Below are positions 26,927 to 36,244 of a stretch of DNA of 64,000 nucleotides, piece by piece. The notes beneath the pieces are model-generated. The model was not told the DNA's origin, ran no database searches, and was given only the letters and a program-made list of their open reading frames with translations. Both the position numbers and the translations under genes were made by a program. Numbering within the stretch: position 1 is the first letter of the stretch; every line of letters starts with the position of its first letter. This stretch comes from Saprospirales bacterium (GTDB lineage: Bacteria > Bacteroidota > Bacteroidia > Chitinophagales > Saprospiraceae). The stretch lies in contig JADJYG010000016.1 in NCBI GenBank assembly GCA_016719895.1, forward strand, positions 1-64,000. Reading direction: 5' to 3'.

Positions 26927-28087
26927 ATGGAATACACGGCGTTTTACTACCCGGTATTGTGGCTGTTCATCGCGGCGATTGTGATCGGGATAATAGTCAC
27001 CACCAGCGGGGTCAATTATTTTCGTTTGAAAATGGAAGGCGAGCCAGGCTTGCGCGCTTCCGCCGGCCGGCAGTTTCGCCGGCTAAAGCGCCTGCGCTGG
27101 ATGTTGGAAAGTTTGTCCGTTCTGCTGCTCATCGGCGGCATCAGCGCCTGGTATCTCGACCACCGGGCCAACCAGAAATCTACAGACGCCCTGCGCGCCC
27201 GGCTGACGCCGGCCTATGACCCTGCCAAAATCTGGGAGGCGCCCGACGCTTACCTGGAAAAAAGCGACCCGGAAGCCCGGCTGATCGCCTATGGCCGCGA
27301 CCTGATCGCCCACACACAGGATTACTTCGGTATGCAGGGACTCGTGCGGCCGGGCAGCATCAACGGCCTGAATTGTCAAAATTGCCACCTGGACGCCGGC
27401 GCCAGACCCTTCGGAAACAACTACTTCGCCGTACACAGCACGTACCCGAAAATGCGCGCCCGCTCCGGTCAGATCGAAACGGTATCCAAGCGCATCAACG
27501 ACTGTTTCGAACGCAGCCTGAACGGCGAACCACTCGATACAAACAGCCGGGAAATGGAAGCCATTGAAGCGTATATCCGCTGGCTGGCCATCGGGGTGCC
27601 CAAAGGCGAAAGCCCCAAAGGCACGGGTATCGCAGCGGTGCCTTTCCCGGACAGAGCCGCCGACCCCGAAAAAGGGAAAGCGGTGTACGTTGCCCAATGC
27701 GCCTCCTGCCACGGCCAGGGCGGGCAAGGGCTGCCCATACCGGGCGAGGCCCGGCGGTATCCGCCGCTTTGGGGGGCCGACAGTTACAACCAGGGAGCCG
27801 GGTTGTTCCGCCTGTCGCGCTTTGCCGGTTATGTCAAATCTAATATGCCGTTTGGCGCCACTTACCAAAATCCTCAGCTGCGCGACGAGGAGGCCTGGGA
27901 TGTGGCCGCTTTTGTCAACTCCATGCCCCGCCCGGAACATCCCTACTTAAAGGAAGATTGGCCCGACATTGCCAAAAAACCCTTCGATCATCCGTTTGGG
28001 CCGTTTGCCGATCCGTTTTCCGAACAACAGCACAAATTCGGGCCATTCGAACCGATCGTGGCCTTCTACAAACAAAAGAAGGAATAG
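26927..28087 (+). CDS. TsdA-like diheme cytochrome c, membrane anchored
   Basis: A 386-residue protein with two N-terminal membrane segments (YPVLWLFIAAIVIGIIV, about residues 8-24, and LSVLLLIGGISAWYL, about 63-77). The first heme site, LNCQNCHLDAGARPFGNNYF, is at residues 149-168. The downstream pattern KRINDCFERSLNGEPLDTNS and EAYIRWLAIGVPKGE is that of TsdA thiosulfate dehydrogenases. The second heme site, CASCHGQGGQG, is at residues 258-268. TsdA couples two thiosulfates to tetrathionate, but many homologs have other or unknown substrates, so the reaction is inference. The extra N-terminal membrane part is unlike soluble periplasmic TsdA and could link it to the quinone pool. Confidence 0.8.
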   Translation: MEYTAFYYPVLWLFIAAIVIGIIVTTSGVNYFRLKMEGEPGLRASAGRQFRRLKRLRWMLESLSVLLLIGGISAWYLDHRANQKSTDALRARLTPAYDPAKIWEAPDAYLEKSDPEARLIAYGRDLIAHTQDYFGMQGLVRPGSINGLNCQNCHLDAGARPFGNNYFAVHSTYPKMRARSGQIETVSKRINDCFERSLNGEPLDTNSREMEAIEAYIRWLAIGVPKGESPKGTGIAAVPFPDRAADPEKGKAVYVAQCASCHGQGGQGLPIPGEARRYPPLWGADSYNQGAGLFRLSRFAGYVKSNMPFGATYQNPQLRDEEAWDVAAFVNSMPRPEHPYLKEDWPDIAKKPFDHPFGPFADPFSEQQHKFGPFEPIVAFYKQKKE

Positions 28088-28149
28088 CGGAGAACCGGCG
28101 CTGGCTTTTCATTCCTGCAGCCCCGCGGCCGAAGAAGCATATTTGAAAC

Positions 28150-28449
28150 TCAGCAGCAACGTGCGCTCGTTTTCAGGAAAAAAGCGGACGCGGGTATTGC
28201 TGGATGGCGGCATCGAAGTAGAAACATTTCAGGTAAAGCCCCTGCGCAATACCGATACCGGTTTTTTCCCTGGAAGCTTCCAGCATAGCCATCCGGCTGG
28301 TCGCTGGCGCCATGCAGAATGGTTTGGCCGGCTTTGAATCCAATACATATTTTATTGCGATCGATCATTCCCGCCACACCGGCTGTGCAGTTTCGGAGTA
28401 TGGTACAATATTTTACAGGACATTGCAGGCAACTGATACCTTTTCTCAT
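28150..28449 (-). pseudogene. Remnant of a Crp/Fnr-type regulator
   Basis: The first 45 residues, MRKGISCLQCPVKYCTILRN then MIDRNKICIGFKAGQTILH, match the cysteine-rich N-terminus and first cAMP-fold strands of Bacteroidota Crp/Fnr regulators (CxxCPVxxC, GQTIxHE). After GQTILHG the frame no longer fits, and the sequence ends within 50 residues. No helix-turn-helix follows. A T6 run further on would shift the frame again. I read it as a dead fragment. Confidence 0.5.
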
Positions 28450-28561
28450 ATCGTGCGAAAGGGCTGAACTACGAATAATTCAGCCCTAAAAGTAGAAAAG
28501 GAAATTATATATACCACCTGCCGACAGTATCGCCGCCCGCCCTCCGCCTCCTCTTCCCCAC

Positions 28562-28597
28562 AAAAAAACGAGCCATCCCAAACCGGGATAGCTCGTT
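28562..28597 (-). terminator. Rho-independent terminator of the FAS1 gene
   Basis: On the minus strand ACGAGCTATCCC, a short loop, GGGATGGCTCGT and then T7. It lies 28 bases after the stop codon of the FAS1 gene. Confidence 0.85.
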
Positions 28598-28624
28598 CAT
28601 GCCAGGAGTTTTTCAAACGGTTTC

Positions 28625-29557
28625 CTACGGCAGGATCACGCGATCGATGGCATGTATCACGCCGTTGCTGCCCTGTACATCCACAGCGATAATAGTGGAA
28701 ATGCGATTTTGGCCGTCGGTAATTTTGGCGCCGTCGCCCAGGTTAACGGTGAAGGAGCCGCCCTGCAGCGTGGTCACTTGCTGGCCATTGGTCAGCTGCG
28801 CCGAGCGAACATTGGCGCCATTAACTACGTGGTATTGAAGCACGGCATTCAAGGTGGCTGCCGGAATCGCATTGAGGTCGCTAACGCCCAGTTCCTGCAA
28901 CAAGGCAGTAAAAGCCGCGTTGGTAGGCGCGAATACCGTAAACGGACCGTTGCCGGAAAGAATGGATACATAATCCACACCCAGGTCCGGACGCGTCAGT
29001 GCCGCTACTAAGGTTGAAAAATTCGGATTGTTCAGGGCGTGGTTGACTACATTGGGGAGGGTCAGCACCTTGTCGATGATGTGCACCACACCGTTGGTAG
29101 CCGCCAGGTCGGCCGTGGTCACGGAAGCGCTGCCATTAAACCTGATGCCACTGGCAACGTCTGCAAACAGGCTAATCGGGCTGTTGTCCGGGCCTTGCGC
29201 CAGCGTCGACACGTATCCCGTGGCGAGGCTGCCGGAGCGCACATCGCCGGCGAGCACGTGGTTGAGCAAAATGGCGCGGAGCTGAGCCACCGGAATATCG
29301 TTCAGGCTGGAAACGCCCAGCGAGGTCAACAAAGCCGTGAAGGCAGCATTGGTTGGCGCCAGCACCGTGAACGGGCCGTCGGCGTTGAGGGTGGTGAGCA
29401 GATCAGCGCGCTGCAGGGCCTCTACCAAAATGCTGAGATTGGCATTGCCTTGTGCCAGTTCGACAATCGATTGCGGATTGTCGTCGTCGTCTTTGCAGGA
29501 GGGGAACAATACGCCGGCGCCCAGTGCCAGCAAAAAGAAGAAAAAGAGATTTTTCAT
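28625..29557 (-). CDS. Lipoprotein with two fasciclin (FAS1) domains
   Basis: A 310-residue exported protein. MKNLFFFFLLALGAGVLFPSC is a lipoprotein signal peptide with the cysteine at residue 21, followed by KDDDDN, an acidic start that in Bacteroidota favours surface export. Two FAS1 domains follow. Each has the hallmark pair FTVLAPTNAAFTALL or FTVFAPTNAAFTALL, and NHVLAGDVRSGSL or YHVVNGANVRSAQL, at about residues 30-165 and 170-308. FAS1 domains mediate adhesion between cells or to matrix polymers. It is a single gene with its own terminator. Confidence 0.92.
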   Translation of the reverse strand: MKNLFFFFLLALGAGVLFPSCKDDDDNPQSIVELAQGNANLSILVEALQRADLLTTLNADGPFTVLAPTNAAFTALLTSLGVSSLNDIPVAQLRAILLNHVLAGDVRSGSLATGYVSTLAQGPDNSPISLFADVASGIRFNGSASVTTADLAATNGVVHIIDKVLTLPNVVNHALNNPNFSTLVAALTRPDLGVDYVSILSGNGPFTVFAPTNAAFTALLQELGVSDLNAIPAATLNAVLQYHVVNGANVRSAQLTNGQQVTTLQGGSFTVNLGDGAKITDGQNRISTIIAVDVQGSNGVIHAIDRVILP

Positions 29558-29849
29558 TGCGTGGAGATAATTGGTTGCTTAAATAAATGTTTCAAAACTG
29601 GGATAAGAACATCCGCAATCGTTTTTTTGTTTAATATTTTGGGTTTATTTTTTTAAAATAATTAAACAATATGAAATTTAACCCCTTAAACTGCAGTGCA
29701 ACCTGACCGGTTCAGGCCTGCTGCAGCGCAAAAACTTATTTTGCAGACCGGACTCATTTTTAAGCGATTAGCCAAAAATAACCCTGGCGAATTTTGTCTT
29801 CTTCGCTACATTTGGCCGTTCATCTTTTCAAAACGAAAACACTTTGTTC

Positions 29850-31070
29850 ATGTCCAATATTCACGCCGGGCGCCTGTTCAACGCCTCCTGTATCGCCCTT
29901 GTCACCACAGCCATGACGTTTGCCATCCGGGCCGGTATGCTCGACGGCTGGAAAAACGAATTTGGGCTGACGTATGAAGAAGTCGGGATTATTACTTCCA
30001 TGGCCTTTTACGGTTTTCCGGCAGCCACGGTTTTAGGCGGCATTATACTCGACAGCATCGGGATGCGGCGGATGTTGGTCATTGCTTTTGCCACCCACTT
30101 GGCCGGCCTGGTGTTGACCATATTTGCTGGCGGGTTCTGGACGCTGCTGATCAGCACCTTCCTGGTCGGATTCGCCAACGGGTCGGTGGAAGCGGCATGC
30201 AACCCCATGGTGGCCAGCCTTTATCCGAACCGGAAGACGGCCATGCTGAATAAATTCCACGTCTGGTTTCCCGGCGGTATCGTCATCGGCGCCGTAGTCG
30301 GTTATCTGATGGGCGAAGTTGGCCTGGGCTGGCGCCTGCAATGCGCGGTGATCCTGATTCCGGCGCTGGCATACGGTTATTTATTTTACAGCGAAGCCTT
30401 CCCGCGCACCGAGCGGGTGGAGCAGGGGGTGAGTACGGCCGACATGTTCGGGGCGGTTTTTGCCAACCCCTTGTTTTATTTTATGGCGGCCTGCATGGTG
30501 TTGACCGCCAATACCGAGTTGAGCACCGGGCAGTGGATTTCTTCCCTGTTGAAAAGCGTGGGCGTAGCGCCGCTGCTGGTACTGGCTTTCATTAACGGCA
30601 TCATGGCTTTTGGCCGCTACTATGCCGGCCCGGTGGTGCACCGCCTGAACCCCACCGGCATGCTGCTCGGCTCGGCAGTGTTCGCCGCCTTAGGCTTGTT
30701 TGCCCTGAGCCATGCCCAGGGTTGGGCTACCTGGGGCGCTGCCGCCATCTTTGCGGTCGGTGTGTGTTATTTTTGGCCGACCATGCTGGGGTTTGTCGCG
30801 GAATATATCCCGAAAAGCGGCGCTTTGGGGCTTTCGCTCCTTGGGGGCGTGGGCATGCTGGCCACCGGGATGTTTCAGCCGGTCATCGGCAAGTGGTTCG
30901 ACGCCAACCTGGCCAAAGCCAATGCCGCCGGGCTGGCTGACGACGCTGCCAGCCTGGCGGCCGGCCAGGCGACGCTGAGTAACGTGGGCATGCTGCCGCT
31001 CGTACTCCTTGTTGCGTTTGCCGGATTGTGGTTTCTGATGCGCGGGCGGCACGGGCAGCAGGCAGCCTGA
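29850..31070 (+). CDS. MFS transporter
   Basis: A 406-residue inner-membrane transporter with about 12 hydrophobic segments. The ATG at 29850 is preferred to a TTG two codons earlier. Segment 2 and its loop read TSMAFYGFPAATVLGGIILD then SIGMRRMLVI, the MFS motif A region (G-x-x-x-D-x-x-G-x-R). Segments 3-4 contain FLVGFANGSVEAACNPMVAS. The second half starts NPLFYFMAACMVLTANTELS. The layout resembles sugar or FucP/nitrate-type MFS porters, but the substrate cannot be told. The roughly 290 bases upstream are A+T-rich and hold no gene. Confidence 0.88.
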   Translation: MSNIHAGRLFNASCIALVTTAMTFAIRAGMLDGWKNEFGLTYEEVGIITSMAFYGFPAATVLGGIILDSIGMRRMLVIAFATHLAGLVLTIFAGGFWTLLISTFLVGFANGSVEAACNPMVASLYPNRKTAMLNKFHVWFPGGIVIGAVVGYLMGEVGLGWRLQCAVILIPALAYGYLFYSEAFPRTERVEQGVSTADMFGAVFANPLFYFMAACMVLTANTELSTGQWISSLLKSVGVAPLLVLAFINGIMAFGRYYAGPVVHRLNPTGMLLGSAVFAALGLFALSHAQGWATWGAAAIFAVGVCYFWPTMLGFVAEYIPKSGALGLSLLGGVGMLATGMFQPVIGKWFDANLAKANAAGLADDAASLAAGQATLSNVGMLPLVLLVAFAGLWFLMRGRHGQQAA

Positions 31071-31082
31071 ACGGCCGGCAAT

Positions 31083-31649
31083 CTATTTCTTCACTTTTTC
31101 CGGGTTGCTTTTGGCAAAAGCGCTCCATCCGCTGTAGGTTTTTTGACCTTTCAGCGGACCGGTGGACTGAAACCAGTGGCAAACGGCGGCCGCCAGCGCA
31201 TCGGTGGCATCGAAGTGTTTTTCCTGGAATTTTCGCTTCAAAATATTTTCCAGCATGCCGGCCACCTGTTCTTTGGATGCGTTGCCGTTGCCGGTAATGG
31301 CCCGTTTGATCTTCTTGGGCATATATTCCGTAATAGCCAGTCCATTAGTCATGCCGGCAGCAATAGCAACTCCCTGTGCGCGGCCGAGTTTGAGCATCGA
31401 CTGAACATTTTTTCCATAAAAAGGCGCCTCAATTGCCATTTCCGCCGGTTGGTACTGCCGGATCAAATCCTGTACCTGCTCAAAAATATAGCGCAATTTA
31501 ACCGTATGATCGTCTCCGACATGCGCAAAGGTCACCACGCCAATCTCGATCACTTCGATCTGGCTTTTATCGGCATCGATGACGGCAAAACCCAGAATGT
31601 TGGTACCCGGATCAATGCCGAGTATGCGCGTGCCGGCAGAAACTGTCAT
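31083..31649 (-). CDS. ruvC: Holliday junction resolvase RuvC
   Basis: A 188-residue endonuclease that cuts four-way DNA junctions in recombination together with RuvAB. The first catalytic aspartate is D13 in RILGIDPGTNILGFAVID. EMAIEAPFYGKNVQS holds the glutamate, and FDATDALAAAVCHW holds the C-terminal acidic residues. The length is typical, with a short extra tail, FAKSNPEKVKK. A TACATTTG box lies 20 bases upstream. It is convergent with the MFS gene. Confidence 0.95.
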   Translation of the reverse strand: MTVSAGTRILGIDPGTNILGFAVIDADKSQIEVIEIGVVTFAHVGDDHTVKLRYIFEQVQDLIRQYQPAEMAIEAPFYGKNVQSMLKLGRAQGVAIAAGMTNGLAITEYMPKKIKRAITGNGNASKEQVAGMLENILKRKFQEKHFDATDALAAAVCHWFQSTGPLKGQKTYSGWSAFAKSNPEKVKK

Positions 31650-31669
31650 GTTTTTTAGTTTTTCAACGC

Positions 31670-31677
31670 CAAATGTA
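31670..31677 (-). promoter_or_regulatory. TACATTTG promoter box of ruvC
   Basis: Minus-strand TAnnTTTG match 20 bases before the ruvC ATG at 31649. Confidence 0.4.
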
Positions 31678-31826
31678 CACTGCTTGCAGCGGCCCTACGC
31701 GGCATTTTCTACATTTGCGGCGCAAACCGGTTGGGGCGATGCCGTTCAGGTGACGGAAAAGCGCCGCGGAGTCTAAACAACCGGTTGGTGGAAAAACAAC
31801 GCAAAGCCTTCTATTAACAACAATAT

Positions 31827-32984
31827 ATGGAAGTTATTGGCATACTTGGCGCCGGCGCAATGGGCAGTGGTATTGCCCAGGTAGCCGCCGCCTGCGGGCA
31901 CGATGTGGTGGTATGCGACAACCTGACCCCTGCCCTCAGCAAATCCGGTAAAAGAATCCAGGAAACCCTGCGCATACTGGTGGAAAAAGGCAAAATGACC
32001 GACGGCGATGCGTACTCGTTGTTCAGCCGCATCCGGTACACCGACCACATGAGCGATTTCAGCGAATGCGCCGTCGTCATCGAAGCTATCCTGGAAGAAG
32101 TGGAACCCAAACAGATTGCCTTCAAAAGCATCGAAGCGACGGTAAAAGAGGATACGATTATTGCCAGCAACACGTCATCCTTGTCTATTTCGGCCATGGG
32201 CGCCCAGATGCGCCATCCGGAACGTATCCTGGGCATCCACTTTTTCAACCCTGCCCCCTTGATGCGGCTGGTAGAAATCATACCCGCCCTGCAAACCGAG
32301 GAACGCTTCATCAATCGGGCGCGCAAACTGGTGGACGGCTGGGGAAAAACAACGGTGCTGGCCAAAGATACGCCCGGTTTTATCGTCAACCGCGTGGCGC
32401 GACCGTACTACGGCGAGGCGCTGCGCATCCTGGAGGAAGGCATCGCCGATGCCGCCACGGTCGATTGGGCCATGCGCGACCTCGGCGGCTTTCGGATGGG
32501 CCCCTTCGAACTGATGGATTTCATCGGCAACGACATCAACTACACCGTCACCGAAACGGTATTCCGATCGTTTTACTTCGACCCCCGCTACAAGCCCTCT
32601 TTTACCCAAAAACGCCTCGTGGATGCCCACTATTTCGGCCGCAAAACCGGCCGCGGCTTTTACAATTACCGGGAAGGCGCCGTACAACCGGAACCGCAGC
32701 GCGATGAACACCTGGGCCGGCAGGTTCTGACCCGCATCCTGTGCATGCTCATCAACGAAGCCGCCGATGCGCTATACCTCCATATTGCCAATCGAAACGA
32801 CATTGACCTGGCCATGACGCAGGGGGTGAATTACCCGAAAGGCCTGCTGGCCTGGGCCGATGAACTGGGGATTGATAATATCGTGCACCAGCTCGACTGG
32901 TTGCACGCCGAATATTGCGACGATCGCTACCGCTGCTGCCGGCTGCTGCGCATAATGGCCCGGGAAAAGCGAACTTTTTATTGA
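31827..32984 (+). CDS. paaH: 3-hydroxyacyl-CoA dehydrogenase
   Basis: A 385-residue NAD-dependent dehydrogenase that oxidises 3-hydroxyacyl-CoA in fatty acid or phenylacetate breakdown. The NAD loop is MEVIGILGAGAMGSGIAQ (residues 1-18). The catalytic serine region is SNTSSLSIS, and the catalytic histidine is in LGIHFFNPAPLMRLVEII with the glutamate following. DTPGFIVNRV opens the C-terminal helical domain, which is duplicated (GPFELMDFIGND and a second half to residue 380), as in PaaH. The thioesterase gene follows six bases later, supporting a phenylacetate-type operon. The rest of a paa cluster is not in the window, so the symbol is by family. Confidence 0.88.
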   Translation: MEVIGILGAGAMGSGIAQVAAACGHDVVVCDNLTPALSKSGKRIQETLRILVEKGKMTDGDAYSLFSRIRYTDHMSDFSECAVVIEAILEEVEPKQIAFKSIEATVKEDTIIASNTSSLSISAMGAQMRHPERILGIHFFNPAPLMRLVEIIPALQTEERFINRARKLVDGWGKTTVLAKDTPGFIVNRVARPYYGEALRILEEGIADAATVDWAMRDLGGFRMGPFELMDFIGNDINYTVTETVFRSFYFDPRYKPSFTQKRLVDAHYFGRKTGRGFYNYREGAVQPEPQRDEHLGRQVLTRILCMLINEAADALYLHIANRNDIDLAMTQGVNYPKGLLAWADELGIDNIVHQLDWLHAEYCDDRYRCCRLLRIMAREKRTFY

Positions 32985-32990
32985 ACTGCT

Positions 32991-33398
32991 ATGACGCCGT
33001 TGGAAATCTTTCACCGTATGTTCGACAACGATCCGTTCAGCCGATGGATGGGCATGGAACTGGTATCTGTCGGGCCGGGGGCCTGTACGCTGCGTATGGC
33101 CGTACGGGAAGAAATGCTCAATGGCTTCGGTGTGGCCCATGGCGGAATCACTTTTTCCCTGGCAGATAGCGCCTTCGCCTTTGCCTGCAACTCGCACGGG
33201 CTGCAAGCCGTGTCGGTCCATTGTACGATCGAACATGTGGCGCCGGTGCGCGCAGGCGATGTGCTGACGGCCGCCGCTACGGAAGAAATCCTGGGGAACA
33301 GCCTTTCCAATTATGCGATCCGCGTCGAACGGGCCGACGGTACGCCGGTAGCCTTTTTCCGGGGTATGGCGTACCGGAAAAAGCGGGAATGGACGTGA
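32991..33398 (+). CDS. paaI: PaaI-type hotdog thioesterase
   Basis: A 135-residue hotdog-fold enzyme that hydrolyses hydroxyphenylacetyl-CoA and related thioesters. It contains PFSRWMGMELVSVGPGACTL and the signature NGFGVAHGGITFSLADSAFA, with the asparagine, the HGG and the aspartate of the active site. SVHCTIEHVAPVRAGD follows. It starts six bases after paaH and is certainly co-transcribed. It would recycle CoA from stalled intermediates. Confidence 0.9.
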   Translation: MTPLEIFHRMFDNDPFSRWMGMELVSVGPGACTLRMAVREEMLNGFGVAHGGITFSLADSAFAFACNSHGLQAVSVHCTIEHVAPVRAGDVLTAAATEEILGNSLSNYAIRVERADGTPVAFFRGMAYRKKREWT

Positions 33399-33464
33399 CG
33401 CGGGAAGGCGGCTTGACAACCCACCCCGGGCATCAAATTGCTGAATACTGAAAACTATGAGAAC

Positions 33465-34805
33465 ATGAGAATACGATTGATCCTCCTTGCCGCAATGGCA
33501 GCCGGTGGTCTGATTGCCCAGAACAACAAACCGGTCGTGTACGTTGCGGTAACGGATATTTCCTGTGCAGGCCGTACCGATGGGCAATTGGAACTCACCC
33601 TCCAGAACGGCGCGCTGCCGGTGGCGTTTCAATGGACTAATTTGAACACCGGCGCCATCGGGTCGGGCCAACTTCCGGCCATTCAGCAGCCGCTGCTCCT
33701 GACCAGTTTGCCGGCCGGCATCTACCGGTTCAGTTTTGCCGACGCCAATGGCGCTGACACCACGATGCAACGCATTCTCCTGGAACCTCCGCCGTTGCAG
33801 GCGAATTTTGCCTTGCTGACCAACTTCGGCGGCTACCAGCTGCAATGTGCCGGCGGAACGAATGCAGAAGTGCTGCTCGAAATGAAAGGCGGGACGATCC
33901 CGCTGAGTTTCCTTTGGTCGAACGGCGACCGGGGTATCCGGGCAGACAGCCTCTCCGCCGGACCCATATCGGTCAGCATCACCGATGCCCGCGGCTGTAT
34001 GCTGCTGGCCGATACGGTTTTGAAGGCCCCCGCCCCCATCCTGACCGCAGTCGGGGTGGAAGGCGAAACCTGTTTCGGCCAGAACAGCGGCCTGATCAGC
34101 GTCCAATCGGTTAGCGGAGGCGTGCCGCCCTACCAATTTTCGCTGAACGGCGATCCGCCGGGCAATCAAATGGCCTGGACGGACCTGCCGAACGGCCCTT
34201 ATTTCCTTTTTGTGGAAGACGCCATCGGATGCGTGCATACGGATGGTATTATACTGCCCAGCGGCCTCGAATTCACCTTGAACCTGGGCCCCGACACGAG
34301 TATGCTTTCCGGCGACACCCTGCATTTGACTATTCAATCCGATCCGCCTGCCGATACCCTCATCTGGCAGCCCGCCACCGGCGTACAAATGGTCTCCGCT
34401 GCCGGCGTACTGCTTACCCCCCAACTGAGCACCACCTACCGGGTCACTGCCGTCAATGCCGACGGTTGTGTGGCGGAAGATGAAATCCGGGTGACCGTCA
34501 ACCGCGACCGCGACATCTACGCCCCCAATGTGATCAAGCCTTTGGCGCAGGATGCCGAAAACCGTGCCTTTACCCTGTATGGCAGCGCCGGTATCCGGAC
34601 GGTGTCTGTGCTCCAGGTGTACGACCGCTTTGGACGGCTCTGGTTCGAGCGCCGGAATTTTCCGGTCAACGACACCGCCTCGGGCTGGACCGGCGCGGAT
34701 GGCGCCGACGAAGCCCCGTCTGGCGTGTACCTATGGCGCGCCATTCTGCTGTTCACCGACGGGCGCGAACTCCGGCTGATGGGCGATGTGACGGTGCTGC
34801 GCTGA
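33465..34805 (+). CDS. SprB-like repeat protein with T9SS type B (CHU_C) sorting domain
   Basis: A 446-residue secreted protein. The ATG at 33465 gives MRIRLILLAAMAAGGLIAQ. An earlier TTG start was rejected. Three or four SprB-type units follow, with the pattern ISCAGRTDGQLELTLQNGAL, then LPAGIYRFSFADANG and GETCFGQNSGLISVQSVSGG. SprB is the gliding adhesin of Flavobacterium. The C-terminus DIYAPNVIKPLAQDAENRAF, LQVYDRFGRLWFERRNF and SGVYLWRAIL is the gliding-associated CHU_C domain used by type IX secretion. It would be displayed on the cell surface. It is probably an independent gene. Confidence 0.82.
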   Translation: MRIRLILLAAMAAGGLIAQNNKPVVYVAVTDISCAGRTDGQLELTLQNGALPVAFQWTNLNTGAIGSGQLPAIQQPLLLTSLPAGIYRFSFADANGADTTMQRILLEPPPLQANFALLTNFGGYQLQCAGGTNAEVLLEMKGGTIPLSFLWSNGDRGIRADSLSAGPISVSITDARGCMLLADTVLKAPAPILTAVGVEGETCFGQNSGLISVQSVSGGVPPYQFSLNGDPPGNQMAWTDLPNGPYFLFVEDAIGCVHTDGIILPSGLEFTLNLGPDTSMLSGDTLHLTIQSDPPADTLIWQPATGVQMVSAAGVLLTPQLSTTYRVTAVNADGCVAEDEIRVTVNRDRDIYAPNVIKPLAQDAENRAFTLYGSAGIRTVSVLQVYDRFGRLWFERRNFPVNDTASGWTGADGADEAPSGVYLWRAILLFTDGRELRLMGDVTVLR

Positions 34806-34872
34806 ACAAGCCCGGGGATTGTCCGCCAGGTGCAAAAAACCGTTTACCGGCTATGGAGAGCGCTGTTTGATG

Positions 34873-34880
34873 TACCTTTA
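34873..34880 (+). promoter_or_regulatory. TACCTTTA promoter box of the second TolC gene
   Basis: TAnnTTTG-like box with A in the last place, exactly four bases before the ATG at 34885. Confidence 0.4.
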
Positions 34881-34884
34881 CGCC

Positions 34885-36234
34885 ATGAAAAGTCTGATAC
34901 TCCCGCTTTGTTGCGTTGGCGCGCTGCTCGCGCAGGCGCAGCCAGTTGCCCGCCCGGTCCGCCTGAGTGAAGCGCTCCAGCTGGCCTTGTCCAACAGCGC
35001 ACAGGTAAAAAAAACGCGACTGGACCGGCAAGCCCTGGAGCTGCGTTTCAAAGAAAGCCGCAGCGCTTTCGCACCGCAAATCAACGCCGACCTCGGTCTC
35101 GACTATCTTCCGGTATTACCAACCAATTTTTTGCCCGCCAACCTGTTCGGCGGCCCCGATGGCGGCTATGTGGCCGCCACCCTCGGCCAGCCCTGGCAAC
35201 TGACGGGAACCATCCGCGTCGATCAGCCGATTTACAACGAAGCGGCCCGGCGCATGGCCCCGGCAGCCAACGTGAGCCGGGGGATTTACGATCTGCTGGG
35301 CAACCGGGCAGAAGAAGAGGTGCTCTTCAGTACAGCCACCGTGTTTTACCAAACCCTGCAAACAGAGCAACTGTTGCGGGCCGTGAATGCAAACCTGGAC
35401 AAACTGGACGCCCTCGAGCGCATGGCAAAACTCCAGCTGGCCAACGATTACGCTATTCCGACCGATGTAAAACGTATCCGGGTGGCGCGCGCCAACCTGG
35501 AAGCCCAACGGCACAACCTGCTGGACGGCATTCAGGCGCTGCACCAAACCTTGCAGTTTCTTTGCGGGATCAACTACGACGAGCCCCTCGATCCCGTGGA
35601 AGAGATGGCCAACCCGGCTGCCGATTCCTCCCGTTGGAAAACCCTGGCACTGGAACTGGAATCCACCACCGAATACCGCTTGCTGCAGCGCCAACTTGAG
35701 CTGAACCGCATCCAGGCGCGCAGCCTGCGCGGCGAGCTGGCGCCCAGCCTGAGCGCATACGCCATTACGGCTTTTCAAGCCCAACGCTCCGACGCCAATT
35801 TTTTTGAAACGGACCGCCGTTGGTATGGCCTCGGCGCAATCGGTTTTAAATTAAAAATCCCGGTATTCGACGGGTTCCAGCGCCGCCGCAGGGTTGCACA
35901 AATGGACATAGAAAGCCAGAAAATCGAGGAAGACCGCCGCCAGCTCAGCCAGGCCAAAACCCTCGAGTTCCAGCAGGCCCGCAACCAGTTTGAAGGCGCC
36001 GTTCAAATGCTGCGCACCCAGGAAGACAATGTTGCCCTGGCGCATGATATCACCGACAACCTGCTGCTCCAATACAAAGAAGGGGTGGCCTCCCTTACCG
36101 ACCTGCTCAATGCGCAAACGGCCCTTACCGAGGCTGAAACGCACTACTGGCAACAGGTTTTCTCCTATAAGCTTTCAGTGCTGAAGCTGCTGAAATCCGC
36201 GGGAAAACTCCGGTTAGTGATGGGCGGGGAATGA
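34885..36234 (+). CDS. TolC family outer membrane protein
   Basis: A 449-residue channel protein. The ATG at 34885 gives the signal peptide MKSLILPLCCVGALLAQAQ. The mature start VRLSEALQLALSNSAQVKKT and the helical hairpins (for example ATVFYQTLQTEQLLRAVNAN and LTDLLNAQTALTEAETHYWQ) are those of TolC proteins. No transporter or adaptor gene is adjacent, unlike the TolC at 4108. A promoter box sits four bases upstream. It ends 10 bases before the convergent HD/Pycsar-like gene. Confidence 0.88.
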   Translation: MKSLILPLCCVGALLAQAQPVARPVRLSEALQLALSNSAQVKKTRLDRQALELRFKESRSAFAPQINADLGLDYLPVLPTNFLPANLFGGPDGGYVAATLGQPWQLTGTIRVDQPIYNEAARRMAPAANVSRGIYDLLGNRAEEEVLFSTATVFYQTLQTEQLLRAVNANLDKLDALERMAKLQLANDYAIPTDVKRIRVARANLEAQRHNLLDGIQALHQTLQFLCGINYDEPLDPVEEMANPAADSSRWKTLALELESTTEYRLLQRQLELNRIQARSLRGELAPSLSAYAITAFQAQRSDANFFETDRRWYGLGAIGFKLKIPVFDGFQRRRRVAQMDIESQKIEEDRRQLSQAKTLEFQQARNQFEGAVQMLRTQEDNVALAHDITDNLLLQYKEGVASLTDLLNAQTALTEAETHYWQQVFSYKLSVLKLLKSAGKLRLVMGGE

Positions 36235-36244
36235 TATGCACGCC

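Noticed and set aside
26927..28087. Calling the diheme cytochrome a cbb3 oxidase subunit (CcoP)
   Set aside because: The conserved text around the first heme and the KRINDCF segment fit TsdA, and no oxidase genes are nearby.
32772..34424. Minus-strand frame of 550 codons
   Set aside because: It is antisense to paaH, paaI and the SprB-like gene, all of which have clear family motifs.
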